From the NCBI RefSeq assembly GCF_040796495.1, contig NZ_JBFNQN010000002.1:124001-188000 (forward strand): a stretch of DNA of 64,000 bases, written 5' to 3'. Both the position numbers and the translations under genes were made by a program. The stretch comes from Kineococcus endophyticus. Lineage in GTDB: Bacteria; Actinomycetota; Actinomycetes; Actinomycetales; Kineococcaceae. The notes below the pieces were generated by a model that did not search any database, was not told the origin of the DNA, and saw only the letters and a program-made list of their open reading frames with translations. Shown in pieces: positions 46,290 to 54,300 of this stretch. Positions within the stretch are counted from its first letter, which is position 1; each line of letters begins with the position of its first letter.

Positions 46290-47285
46290 TCAGGGGTAGG
46301 TGACGACCTCCTGTCGACGCGACTCCAGCGCGCGGCTCGCCGCCTCCGCGACGGCCTGGGCGCGGACGCCGTCGTCCAGGGTGACGGGCGGTTCCACTCC
46401 CCGCTCCAGGGCGTCGACGAAGGCCGCGAGGGTGGCCGCGTAGGTGGGGTGCACCCGTTCGAACCAGCCCTCGTGCAACCCGTCGTCGAGGACGCCGGCC
46501 CTGCCGTAGCGGGCGACGTTCCCGCGGCGCTGGCGCCGGGACTCCACCAGGCCGGTCGACCCCATGACCTCGATGCGTTCGTCGTAGCCGTAGCTGGTGC
46601 GGCGGACGCTGTCGATCTGCACGAGCGCCCCACTGGGCAGGGAGAGCGTGGCCACCGAGGTGTCGACGTCACCGAACTCGGCGATGGTCGGGTCCACCAG
46701 CGCCGACCCCGTGACCGAGACCGCGACCGGGTCCTGACCGCTGATCCACCGGGCCAGGTCGAAGAAGTGCACCGTCTGGTCCCGCAGCTGACCGCCCGAG
46801 GACCGCAGGTACTCCACCGGCGGGAGGCTCGGCCCGCGGGACGTGAGCTGGATGAGTTCGACGTCACCGACGCCGCCGGAGGCGACGACACGACGCAGTT
46901 CGGCGTGGTCCCGGTCGTACCGCCGGTTGAAGTCGACCATCGCCGGCACCCCGGACGCCCGGACGTGGTCGGCCACGGCAACGGCCTCGGCCAGGTCGGG
47001 GGCGATCGGTTTCTCGCACAGGACGGCGAGTCCGGCGTCGGCTGCGGACCGCAGGTGCTGGGCGTGGGTGTCGGTGGAGGAGGCGACGAAGACGGCGTCC
47101 AGGCGGGAGGCGTCGAAGACCTCCGACGCGTCCAGGACGCGCGTCCCGTACCGGGTGGCCAGCGCGCCGGCGCGGGAGGTGTCGACGTCGTGCACGCCGA
47201 CGAACTCCACGTCCGGGTGTGCCGCGAGGGAGGCCGCGTGGACCGCGCCGATGAAACCGGCGCCGATGAGGGCGAAGCGTTGCAC
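46290..47285 (-). CDS. Gfo/Idh/MocA oxidoreductase, probable inositol 2-dehydrogenase
   Basis: A 331-residue NAD(P)-dependent dehydrogenase. The Rossmann motif GAGFIGAVHA is near residues 8-17, the CEKPIAPD loop near 93-100, and the catalytic region SSGGQLRDQTVHFFDLARW near 167-185; together with SYGYDERIEVMGSTG they resemble IolG-type inositol dehydrogenases. GTG at 47285 has AAGGA upstream and lies 11 bp after the isomerase gene. Other sugar dehydrogenases share the fold, so the substrate is tentative. Confidence 0.82.
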   Translation of the reverse strand: MQRFALIGAGFIGAVHAASLAAHPDVEFVGVHDVDTSRAGALATRYGTRVLDASEVFDASRLDAVFVASSTDTHAQHLRSAADAGLAVLCEKPIAPDLAEAVAVADHVRASGVPAMVDFNRRYDRDHAELRRVVASGGVGDVELIQLTSRGPSLPPVEYLRSSGGQLRDQTVHFFDLARWISGQDPVAVSVTGSALVDPTIAEFGDVDTSVATLSLPSGALVQIDSVRRTSYGYDERIEVMGSTGLVESRRQRRGNVARYGRAGVLDDGLHEGWFERVHPTYAATLAAFVDALERGVEPPVTLDDGVRAQAVAEAASRALESRRQEVVTYP

Positions 47286-47296
47286 GGTGAGGTCCT

Positions 47297-48184
47297 TCAG
47301 CTGACGAGGATGGCGGTGAGGTCCCGCATGGTGCGGGCGACCACGGCGGGGTCGTGTTCGTTGGCGCGGTCGGAGAACATCTCGGTGACCCACCAGCCGT
47401 CGTACCCGGTCGCCTTGACTGCGTCCACCCACTGCTGCAGCGGGATCGAGCCACCACCGATGACGACGTTGCGGTGGCGGGACTGGTCGGGGACGTCCTG
47501 GGCGCGGTCCAGGTCCAGGCCGTCGGAGAGGTGGACGGCCTTGATGAGTTCCTTCGGGAGGGCGCGGACCTCCTCCAGGGTGTCCCCGGTCGTCCAGAAG
47601 TGCCACGTGTCCAGGGCGATGCCGACGTTGGTGCGGCCGGCTTCCTCGATGAGGGCCAGGGCGTGGCGGCAGCGGTTCAGCCGGGCCCAGGCCAGGGGTT
47701 CGAGGTAGAGGTCCAGGCCGTACCAGCCGGCGACGTCGGCGGCGGCGCGCACGTTGGCGGCGGTCACGCGGATCGCGTCCGCCTCGTCCAGGCCGAGGGT
47801 CGCGCGGTAGCGGCCGTCGTCCGCAGCGAGCCGCCCGGCGGTGAAGTCCTCGACGACGTTCCAGTCCACCGGTCCGGTGCACAGCTGCACGATGGGCGCG
47901 CCGACCGCCACGGCCACCTTGCACATGCGGTCCACCTCGGCCAGGAACTCCTCGCGGGCTGGGCCCTGACGCTCGATGTCGAGCACCGCCCCCAGCCCGG
48001 TGACCTCCAGGCCGGCGAGCAGTTCGGGCAGGGTGCGGACGTCGAAGCCGGCGTCGAGGTAGCGGTAGAGCTTGGGGCTCTGCAGTTCGATGCCGGTGTA
48101 CCCGGCCTCCTTGGCCAGGCGGATGTCCTGGACGACGTTGCCGAAGAACGTGGTCGTCACGTTCATCGAGATCTTCGGTGCCAC
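47297..48184 (-). CDS. Sugar phosphate isomerase/epimerase family (IolE/IolI-like TIM barrel)
   Basis: A 295-residue xylose-isomerase-like TIM barrel. Metal-binding residues are expected in YLEPLAWARLN near 161-171 (Glu), ALDTWHFWTTGD near 197-208 (Asp, His), KAVHLSDGLD and a final GWWVTEMFSD (Glu). In inositol use such proteins act as inosose isomerase or dehydratase. The frame is open upstream, but GTG at 48184 follows CAGGAG and starts the homology. First gene of an operon with the dehydrogenase, under the LacI operator. Confidence 0.8.
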   Translation of the reverse strand: MAPKISMNVTTTFFGNVVQDIRLAKEAGYTGIELQSPKLYRYLDAGFDVRTLPELLAGLEVTGLGAVLDIERQGPAREEFLAEVDRMCKVAVAVGAPIVQLCTGPVDWNVVEDFTAGRLAADDGRYRATLGLDEADAIRVTAANVRAAADVAGWYGLDLYLEPLAWARLNRCRHALALIEEAGRTNVGIALDTWHFWTTGDTLEEVRALPKELIKAVHLSDGLDLDRAQDVPDQSRHRNVVIGGGSIPLQQWVDAVKATGYDGWWVTEMFSDRANEHDPAVVARTMRDLTAILVS

Positions 48185-48253
48185 GGTGCTCCTGGGCGTC
48201 GGTGCTGCGTCGCGCTCCCGGTCGGGGTCCGGCCGGGACGACTTGGACAGGAC

Positions 48254-48279
48254 TGGACCGGTCCATCCTAGGCTAGGAT
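48254..48279. promoter_or_regulatory. LacI operator and paired divergent -10 elements
   Basis: TGGACCGGTCCA (48254-48265) is a perfect 12-bp palindrome with the central CG typical of LacI-family operators. Next to it ATCCTAG, G, CTAGGAT (48265-48279) is another perfect inverted repeat whose two arms give TAGGAT on each strand: a -10 for the isomerase operon (48270-48265) and one for lacI (48274-48279, 7 nt before the GTG at 48287). One repressor at the palindrome could therefore control both directions. Confidence 0.7.
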
Positions 48280-48286
48280 GGTCCTC

Positions 48287-49312
48287 GTGTCGACGGAACG
48301 AACGCCCACGATCCGCGACGTGGCGGCCAGGGCCGGGGTGTCGAAGTCCCTGGTGTCGCTGGTGCTGCGGGGCGATCCGGGGGTCAGCCCGGCGCGGCGG
48401 GATGCGGTGACCCGGGCGGTCGACGAGCTGGGCTACCAGCCCAACCGGGTGGCCCAGGTGCTGGGAACGAGGCGCTCCGGCACGGTGGGGGTGCTCCTGA
48501 ACGACCTGCGCAACCCGTGGTTCGTGGACCTGCTGGCCGGGGCGACGGCGACCCTGGACACGGTGGGCCTGGCGCCGGTGCTGGTGGACTCCGCGACCTC
48601 CCGCCGGGTCGGGGGTTCCCCCGTCGACCAGCTCCTGCGGCAGCAGGTCGACGGCATCGTGGTGGTGGGGACCACCGAGGACGAGGAGGAGCTGCGCCGG
48701 GCTGCGACCGTGGTGCCGATCGTGCTGGCCGGGACGTACGAACCCGCCGACCTCGGCCCCGGTTCCGGCACCGCCGTCGACGTCGTCGTCAACGACGACG
48801 TCGAGGGGGCGGTGGCCGCGACAAGGCACTGCACCGACCTCGGTCACACCGCGGTGACGCACCTGCAGGGCCCCGGACGGGTGGGGGAACTCCGTCTCCA
48901 GGGGTACCGGAAGGCGATGACCGCGGCCGGTCTGGAACCCACCGCGGTTCCCGGCGGGATGAGCGAGGAGAGCGGGTACGCCGCCGCGCGCCGCGTCCTG
49001 ACCGGAACCCGGCGGCCGACCGCGATCGTCGCCTACAACGACCTCGCCGCCATCGGCGCCCTGTCCGCGGCGCACGACCTCGGACTGCGCGTCCCCGAGG
49101 ACGTGTCCGTCGTGGGGTACGACAACACCTACCTGGCGATGATCCGGCACGTGTCCCTGACCAGCGTCGAGAACGGAACCCTGGCCATCGGCGTGCAGGC
49201 GGCCCGGTTCCTGGCCGAGCGCATCGACGGTCAGGCCCACGCGCCCCGCGTCCACCAGGTTCCCGCGTCACTCGTGGTGCGGCGCACGACCAGCAGTCCC
49301 CCGGCGTCGTGA
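48287..49312 (+). CDS. LacI-family transcriptional repressor
   Basis: A 341-residue LacI-type repressor: N-terminal helix-turn-helix with hinge (about residues 1-57, TIRDVAARAGVSKSLVSLVL and YQPNRVAQVLGTRRS) and a periplasmic-binding-protein-like effector domain. The GTG at 48287 fits a leaderless transcript from TAGGAT; an ATG at 48278 is in frame but lies inside the promoter. It faces the isomerase-dehydrogenase operon across its probable operator, so a sugar or inositol derivative is the likely inducer. Confidence 0.9.
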   Translation: MSTERTPTIRDVAARAGVSKSLVSLVLRGDPGVSPARRDAVTRAVDELGYQPNRVAQVLGTRRSGTVGVLLNDLRNPWFVDLLAGATATLDTVGLAPVLVDSATSRRVGGSPVDQLLRQQVDGIVVVGTTEDEEELRRAATVVPIVLAGTYEPADLGPGSGTAVDVVVNDDVEGAVAATRHCTDLGHTAVTHLQGPGRVGELRLQGYRKAMTAAGLEPTAVPGGMSEESGYAAARRVLTGTRRPTAIVAYNDLAAIGALSAAHDLGLRVPEDVSVVGYDNTYLAMIRHVSLTSVENGTLAIGVQAARFLAERIDGQAHAPRVHQVPASLVVRRTTSSPPAS

Positions 49313-49366
49313 CCGCGACCTCGAGCCCCCACCGAAACCCGAACTCCCACCCGAAGGAACAGTCCC

Positions 49367-50140
49367 GTGCCCCTGGCCCTCGTCACCGGCGCCTCCGCCG
49401 GCATCGGTTTCCAGCTCGCCCGACAGCTCGCCGAGCGCGGGTACGACCTCGTGGGCGTCGGCGCGAGCGGACGCATCGCCGACCTCCAGGACCGCGTCGC
49501 CCGCGTCGAGGTCCTCCCCGTCCAGGCCGACCTGTCCACCGCACAGGGCGTCGACCGGGTCTGGGCCGCCGTCGAGGCCACCGGGCGCCCGCTGGACGTC
49601 GCGTGCCTCAACGCCGGCCGCAGCCTCGGCGGAGCATTCCTCGACACCGACCTCGACGACGAACTGGCGATGCTCGCGCTGAACGTCACGGGCCAGGTCC
49701 GACTGGCCAAGCACGTCGTCCGGCACATGGCTCCCCGCCGGGCTGGGCACCTCCTGGTCACCACGTCGTGCTCGGCGCTGACCCCGACCCCGTACGAGTC
49801 GATCTACGGCCCCACCCGCAGCTTCATGCTGAGCTTCGCCGAAGGTCTGCGCGAGGAGATGGCGGAGCACGGCGTCGTCGTCACGGCGTTGCTTCCGGGG
49901 GCGACGGCCACCGACTTCCACCAGACCGCAGGCATGGGCGCGACGAAGTTCGGGTCGATCGACTGGAAGAACGACCCTGCCCTGGTGGCCCGACAGGGAC
50001 TGGACGCCCTCTTCGCCGACCAGGACCACGTCATCGGCGGCGACCAAGCCACCCGGGAGGACGCCGCCCGGAACCGGACGCTGAGCGACCCGGTCAAGGC
50101 CGCCGAGTTCGCGCGGGCGAGTCGCCCACAGCAGGACTGA
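49367..50140 (+). CDS. Short-chain dehydrogenase with altered catalytic motif
   Basis: A 257-residue classical SDR. The cofactor motif TGASAGIGFQ is at about residues 7-16 and NAGRSLGG near 84-91. The catalytic Tyr is in YGPTRSF: the usual YxxxK reads YxxxR, because the codon is CGC. That lysine normally binds the ribose and lowers the Tyr pKa, so activity may be changed. GTG at 49367 has AAGGAA upstream. It follows lacI by 54 bp in the same direction and may share its transcript. Confidence 0.85.
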   Translation: MPLALVTGASAGIGFQLARQLAERGYDLVGVGASGRIADLQDRVARVEVLPVQADLSTAQGVDRVWAAVEATGRPLDVACLNAGRSLGGAFLDTDLDDELAMLALNVTGQVRLAKHVVRHMAPRRAGHLLVTTSCSALTPTPYESIYGPTRSFMLSFAEGLREEMAEHGVVVTALLPGATATDFHQTAGMGATKFGSIDWKNDPALVARQGLDALFADQDHVIGGDQATREDAARNRTLSDPVKAAEFARASRPQQD

Positions 50141-50161
50141 GGGCGACCGCCGCGGTGGTCG

Positions 50162-50542
50162 TCAACCGCCGAGCGCGGCGAGCAGTTCCCGGGGGTCGAA
50201 GACGACCCGGATGCGGTCGATGCCGTCCGGGCCGACGTGCATCCGGTTCACGACCGGGAAGGGTTCCACGCCCGGGAGCCGGGTGCGCATCTCGAACCAC
50301 GTGACGGCCTCGTCGCCGGTGACGAGCAGGTGCTCGACGGCGACCTCGTCGAGGAAGGCCCGGCGCATCCCGAGCAGTCCCGCGACGCACTCGTCGGGGC
50401 CGTGCACGGTGCCCATCGGTCCGCGGAAGGTGACGCCGGGGGCGAACAGCGCGCGCAACGCCTCCTCGTCCCCGGTGTTCCAGCCGTCGAAGTAGGCGGT
50501 GGCGTGGTTCCTGACGTCGCCGGCGGTGGTCGTGGTGGCCAT
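50162..50542 (-). CDS. SnoaL-like / NTF2-fold protein
   Basis: A 126-residue SnoaL-like domain protein (cone-shaped NTF2 fold), with YFDGWNTGDEEALRALFAPGV near residues 17-37 and VVNRMHVGPDGIDRIRVV near the C-terminus. Such proteins act as cyclases, isomerases or binding proteins; nothing here fixes the substrate. ATG at 50542 follows GGTGGGGG. Divergent from a lysR gene and convergent with the SDR, so it is the likely target of that LysR protein. Confidence 0.8.
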   Translation of the reverse strand: MATTTTAGDVRNHATAYFDGWNTGDEEALRALFAPGVTFRGPMGTVHGPDECVAGLLGMRRAFLDEVAVEHLLVTGDEAVTWFEMRTRLPGVEPFPVVNRMHVGPDGIDRIRVVFDPRELLAALGG

Positions 50543-50600
50543 GCCCCCACCCTGACGCAGCGCGACCCATACGTCCAAGACCAGTTCGGCGTCCCAGCCA

Positions 50601-50606
50601 TACGAT
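50601..50606 (+). promoter_or_regulatory. -10 element, leaderless lysR promoter
   Basis: TACGAT ends 6 nt before the ATG at 50613. CCATACG occurs twice in the gap (about 50567 and 50598), possible half-sites for the LysR protein controlling itself and the divergent SnoaL-like gene. Confidence 0.5.
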
Positions 50607-50612
50607 GTCGTG

Positions 50613-51491
50613 ATGGACCTGCGAGCACTGGAGCACTTCGTCGCCGTCGTCGACGAGGGGGGATTCACGCGGGCCGCCGAACGCCTGCGTGTCGCCCAGC
50701 CCGGGGTGAGCGCCCAGGTGCGGGGACTGGAACGCGAGCTGGGCCAGGCCCTCTTCGAGCGGCACGCCCGCGGCGCGACGCTGACCCCGGCGGGCGAGGC
50801 CGCCCTGCCGCACGCGCGAGCGGCGCTGGCCGCGGCGACCGCCGTCGGCGAGAGCGTCGCCGAACTGTCGGGGCTGCTCCGCGGCCGACTGGGCATCGGC
50901 ATCCTGCTGTCCAGCAACGGGATGGACATGCCCGCGGTGCTGCGCACCTTCCGCGACCGGGCGCCCGCCGTCGAGGTCCGCGTGGTCGAGGCGGACGCCG
51001 AGACCCTGCTCGCCCGGCTGCGCGACGGCGGCCTCGACGTCGCCTGGACCGCGACGGCGGGACCGTTGCCGGACGACCTGACCGGCCACCTCGTGAGCAC
51101 CGAACCCCTGGCCGCGCTCGTCCCCGCCGGGCACCGCTGGGCCCGGCGGCGCACCGTCGACCTCACTGACCTGTGCGCCGAACCGCTGCTCGTGGCCCCA
51201 CCCGGCGGCGCGGTCCGCGGGGCGCTCGACGCGGCGAGCGCCGGCCTGGGCCTGCGACCCCACGTCGAGGTGGAGGCGAACTCCCCGGTGCTGCTCGCGG
51301 CCCTGGCCCGCGAGGGGCACGGCGTCGCGGTGGTCCCCGCGTCCGCGCCGGTCGCCGACGGGGTGCACGCGGTGCGGATCGTGCGGCCCGTCCCCGCAGG
51401 CCGGGTCAGCGTGGCGTGGCGCCGGGCCAACCCCTCGCCCGCCCTGCGCGCATTCACCGCCCTGGTCCGCACCGGCGGCACCCGCACCTGA
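50613..51491 (+). CDS. LysR-family transcriptional regulator
   Basis: A 292-residue LysR regulator: winged helix (about residues 1-60, MDLRALEHFVAVVDEGGF and RLRVAQPGVSAQVRGLE) and the usual type 2 periplasmic-binding effector domain (about 88-290). It is divergent from the SnoaL-like gene. A GTG directly before the ATG is also in frame; the ATG at 50613 matches the expected transcription start. Confidence 0.92.
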   Translation: MDLRALEHFVAVVDEGGFTRAAERLRVAQPGVSAQVRGLERELGQALFERHARGATLTPAGEAALPHARAALAAATAVGESVAELSGLLRGRLGIGILLSSNGMDMPAVLRTFRDRAPAVEVRVVEADAETLLARLRDGGLDVAWTATAGPLPDDLTGHLVSTEPLAALVPAGHRWARRRTVDLTDLCAEPLLVAPPGGAVRGALDAASAGLGLRPHVEVEANSPVLLAALAREGHGVAVVPASAPVADGVHAVRIVRPVPAGRVSVAWRRANPSPALRAFTALVRTGGTRT

Positions 51492-51522
51492 GGTGCGGGC
51501 CGCCGGACGGGAGGATGTCCCG

Positions 51523-52395
51523 GTGTCCAGCAGCCCTGTCCTGTTCCTCGCCGAGATCCACCCCGACGGCGCCACCACGTTCAGCCCCGCCGACGCCTCG
51601 GCCCCGCACGTGCGGGTCGACGACCTCGGGGTGACGCGCGGGGACGGGATCTTCGAGTCGGTGGCCGTCGTCGACGGGCACCCGCAGAGCCTGCGGCACC
51701 ACCTCGAGCGGTTCGCCCGGTCCGCGGCCCTGCTGGAGCTGCCCGCACCCGACACGGCGGCCTGGGCACAGGCCGTCGCGGACGCCGCGGCCGCGCACGC
51801 GTCGGCCCCCGAACTCCTGGCCAAGCTCGTCCTGACCCGCGGGGTGGAGGGCGGCGACGTGCCGACGGGGTGGGTGCACGTGTTCCCCGCCCACGACTAC
51901 GGCTCCCAGCGCACCGCCGGGATCGACGTGCTCGTCCTGGAACGCGCGTACCCCAGCGACGTCGTGACGCGGGCGCCGTGGCTGCTGCAGGGGGCCAAGA
52001 CGCTGTCGTACGCCCTGAACACCGCGGCCCAGCGGTACGCCCGGGCGCACGGCGCGGACGACGTCGTCTTCGTCTCCAGCGACGGCGACGTCCTGGAGGG
52101 CCCGAACTCGACGGTCCTCGCCCGGTTGGCCGACCGCTGGGTGACCCCGCCGCCGGACCTGGGGATCCTCGACGGCACGACGGCCGGGCGGGCCTTCGCC
52201 TGGGCGGCCGGCCGCGGCGACCGGACGGAGGTCGCCCGCCTGCGGGTCGACGACCTGCGCGTCGCGGACGCCGTCTGGCTGCTGTCCAGCGGACGGCTGT
52301 CGGCCCCCGTCCGCAGCCTCGACGGGGTCCCGCGACCGACCGACGCGGCGCTGCAGGCCGAACTCCTGCACCACCTGCTGACGGTCCACGACTGA
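51523..52395 (+). CDS. pabC: Class IV aminotransferase, probable 4-amino-4-deoxychorismate lyase
   Basis: A 290-residue fold-type IV PLP enzyme. The PLP lysine is in QGAKTLSYALN near residue 160 and the conserved Glu in LEGPNSTVLARL near 195. Length and VTRGDGIFESVAVVDG near the N-terminus resemble PabC (folate synthesis, makes p-aminobenzoate) as well as D-amino acid transaminases. GTG at 51523 follows GGGAGGATG. It follows lysR by 31 bp but no pabA or pabB is nearby, so the assignment is by family resemblance. Confidence 0.78.
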   Translation: MSSSPVLFLAEIHPDGATTFSPADASAPHVRVDDLGVTRGDGIFESVAVVDGHPQSLRHHLERFARSAALLELPAPDTAAWAQAVADAAAAHASAPELLAKLVLTRGVEGGDVPTGWVHVFPAHDYGSQRTAGIDVLVLERAYPSDVVTRAPWLLQGAKTLSYALNTAAQRYARAHGADDVVFVSSDGDVLEGPNSTVLARLADRWVTPPPDLGILDGTTAGRAFAWAAGRGDRTEVARLRVDDLRVADAVWLLSSGRLSAPVRSLDGVPRPTDAALQAELLHHLLTVHD

Positions 52396-52505
52396 CGGGG
52401 CGACCCACGGAGGTCCTGGCCCGGTCACACCATCAGCATTCCGTACTGTCAGGTTTGCTGTTACCTTCACCGACGTCCGGCACCCTTCGGCGTGGAAGGT
52501 TCCCC

Positions 52506-54197
52506 ATGACAGGCACCGCGGTCCCGTCCGACAGCACCACCGGTCCCTACCGGCTCACGACCCGCACCCTGGTCGCCGCCGCCGGCGGCATCTTCGTCGC
52601 GCAGGTGGCCCTGGCGATGCCGGCCGTCCTCAACGGCCTGTTCCAGCAGGACCTGGGCACGAGCGCGTCCCAGCTGACCTGGATCTCCGACGCGTACTTC
52701 GTGCCCGTCGCGCTCTTCACGCTGGCCTTCGGCGTGCTGGGCGACCTGCACGGCCGTCGACGGCTGCTGCTGGCCGGCGCCGCCGTGCTCGCCGTCGGCG
52801 AGGTCGTCGGCATGCTCACCCCGGTCTCGGGCGACCAGGGTCTGCGCGTGGGCTGGCTGCTCACCGGTCAGGTGCTCTGCGGTCTCGGCGCGGCGGCGAT
52901 CATGCCGACGTCGCTGGCCATGGTGGCCGCCGGAACCCACACCGCCCGGGACCGCAGCCGCGCCATCGGGGTGTGGGCCGCGGCCCTGGCGACGGGCAGC
53001 TTCGTCTCCCCCGTCGTCGGCGGGTTCCTGGCGAAGTTCGCCTTCCGCGGTTCGGAGACCGGCAGTTGGCGGTGGGCGTTCCTCGCCGCGGCCGTCCTCG
53101 CGCTCGTCAGCCTGGTCCTCACGGCACGTCTGGCAGAGGAGTCGAGCTCGCCGGAGGGCCGGTCGATGGACTGGCCCGGTCAGGCGGCGATCTCGGTCGC
53201 GCTGTTCTGCCTGCTGTTCGGCACCATCCAGGGTTCCTCGAGCGGCTGGGGCAGCCCCCTGGTGGTCGGCGCCTACGTCGTCTCCCTGGCCGCGTTCGCG
53301 GCGTTCGTCCGGATCGAGCACCGTTCGCCCTCGCCGCTGGTCCGTCTCGACCTGTTCGCCGGACGGGGTTTCTCGCTGACCGCCCTCGCGACCGTCGTGG
53401 GGATGTTCGGCTACCTCGGCTGCGCCTACTCCTCCAGCATCCGGTTGTCCGCCATCCAGGGTTTCTCGCCGCTGACGACGTCCGTCGCGTTCGTGCTGCT
53501 CAACGGCTCGACCCTCGTCTTCGCCCGTCCCGTCTCGCACCTCATGGAGCGCTGGGGCGCGCGCTGGACGATGGTCACCGGGTTCGGCCTCATGGCCGTC
53601 GGGTGCTTCTGGGCGGCCGCGGTCCCCGCGTCGACGATGTCCGTCGCGCTCATCGCCGCGCCCGTCGCCGTGGTCGGCCTCGGGTTCGCTCTCGCCCTCA
53701 ACGCCGTCTCGGCGGCCGCCGTCGACGCCGCCCCGCCGCACCTGGCCGGCATGGCCGGCGGCACGGCCAGCCTCCTGCGCGACTTCGGGTTCACCCTGGG
53801 CCCGGCGGTCATCGGGTCCATCGCGCTGTCGCGTGCCGCGGACAGCATCGCCGAGCGCCTGGCCGCCGACGCCTCGCTGCGCCAGGCCCTCGCCACCTTC
53901 TCCGCCGCCCCCGACGCCGCCACCGGCGCCCAGAAGGCCGCCCTGGAGGCGGCCGTCGAGGCCGTGCAGTCCGGTCCGCTGGGCGCCAACGCCGTGCCGG
54001 GGACCATCGAGGTGGACGGGACGTCGGTGCCCTTCAACCCCCTCAAGGACGTCGCCTTCGCCGCCCTCGACCACGCCTACGCGTTCGGCTACGTCGTGTG
54101 CGGGGTCGCGACCCTGGTGGCCGCGGTGCTCGCCGTCCTCGCCGTCAGCACCCCCACCCGCCCCGCCGAGGAAGCCGCCACCCCCGCCCACGCGTGA
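52506..54197 (+). CDS. MFS drug-efflux-type transporter (DHA2-like)
   Basis: A 563-residue multi-drug-type MFS protein with about 14 helices. GVLGDLHGRRRLLLAG is the loop 2-3 motif and WRWAFLAAAVLALV follows the antiporter region. A loop of about 80 residues near 450-530, outside the membrane and rich in Ala, is longer than usual. ATG at 52506 follows GGAAGG. It is monocistronic and ends at a very strong hairpin. Substrates cannot be predicted. Confidence 0.88.
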   Translation: MTGTAVPSDSTTGPYRLTTRTLVAAAGGIFVAQVALAMPAVLNGLFQQDLGTSASQLTWISDAYFVPVALFTLAFGVLGDLHGRRRLLLAGAAVLAVGEVVGMLTPVSGDQGLRVGWLLTGQVLCGLGAAAIMPTSLAMVAAGTHTARDRSRAIGVWAAALATGSFVSPVVGGFLAKFAFRGSETGSWRWAFLAAAVLALVSLVLTARLAEESSSPEGRSMDWPGQAAISVALFCLLFGTIQGSSSGWGSPLVVGAYVVSLAAFAAFVRIEHRSPSPLVRLDLFAGRGFSLTALATVVGMFGYLGCAYSSSIRLSAIQGFSPLTTSVAFVLLNGSTLVFARPVSHLMERWGARWTMVTGFGLMAVGCFWAAAVPASTMSVALIAAPVAVVGLGFALALNAVSAAAVDAAPPHLAGMAGGTASLLRDFGFTLGPAVIGSIALSRAADSIAERLAADASLRQALATFSAAPDAATGAQKAALEAAVEAVQSGPLGANAVPGTIEVDGTSVPFNPLKDVAFAALDHAYAFGYVVCGVATLVAAVLAVLAVSTPTRPAEEAATPAHA

Positions 54198-54231
54198 CGC
54201 TCGGTCACCAGCGCGGCGCGGCCCGGGGGGC

Positions 54232-54276
54232 TCGTCGACGCTGCGGGCCGGACCTACCGGCCCGCAGCGTCGACGA
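54232..54276. terminator. Strong bidirectional terminator
   Basis: A perfect 20-bp stem (54232-54251 with 54257-54276) and a 5-nt ACCTA loop, between the convergent MFS and oxidoreductase genes. No U-run follows. It is the longest perfect hairpin I found in the window. Confidence 0.85.
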
Positions 54277-54300
54277 CCCACCACCGGGAGGGCGCGGCGA

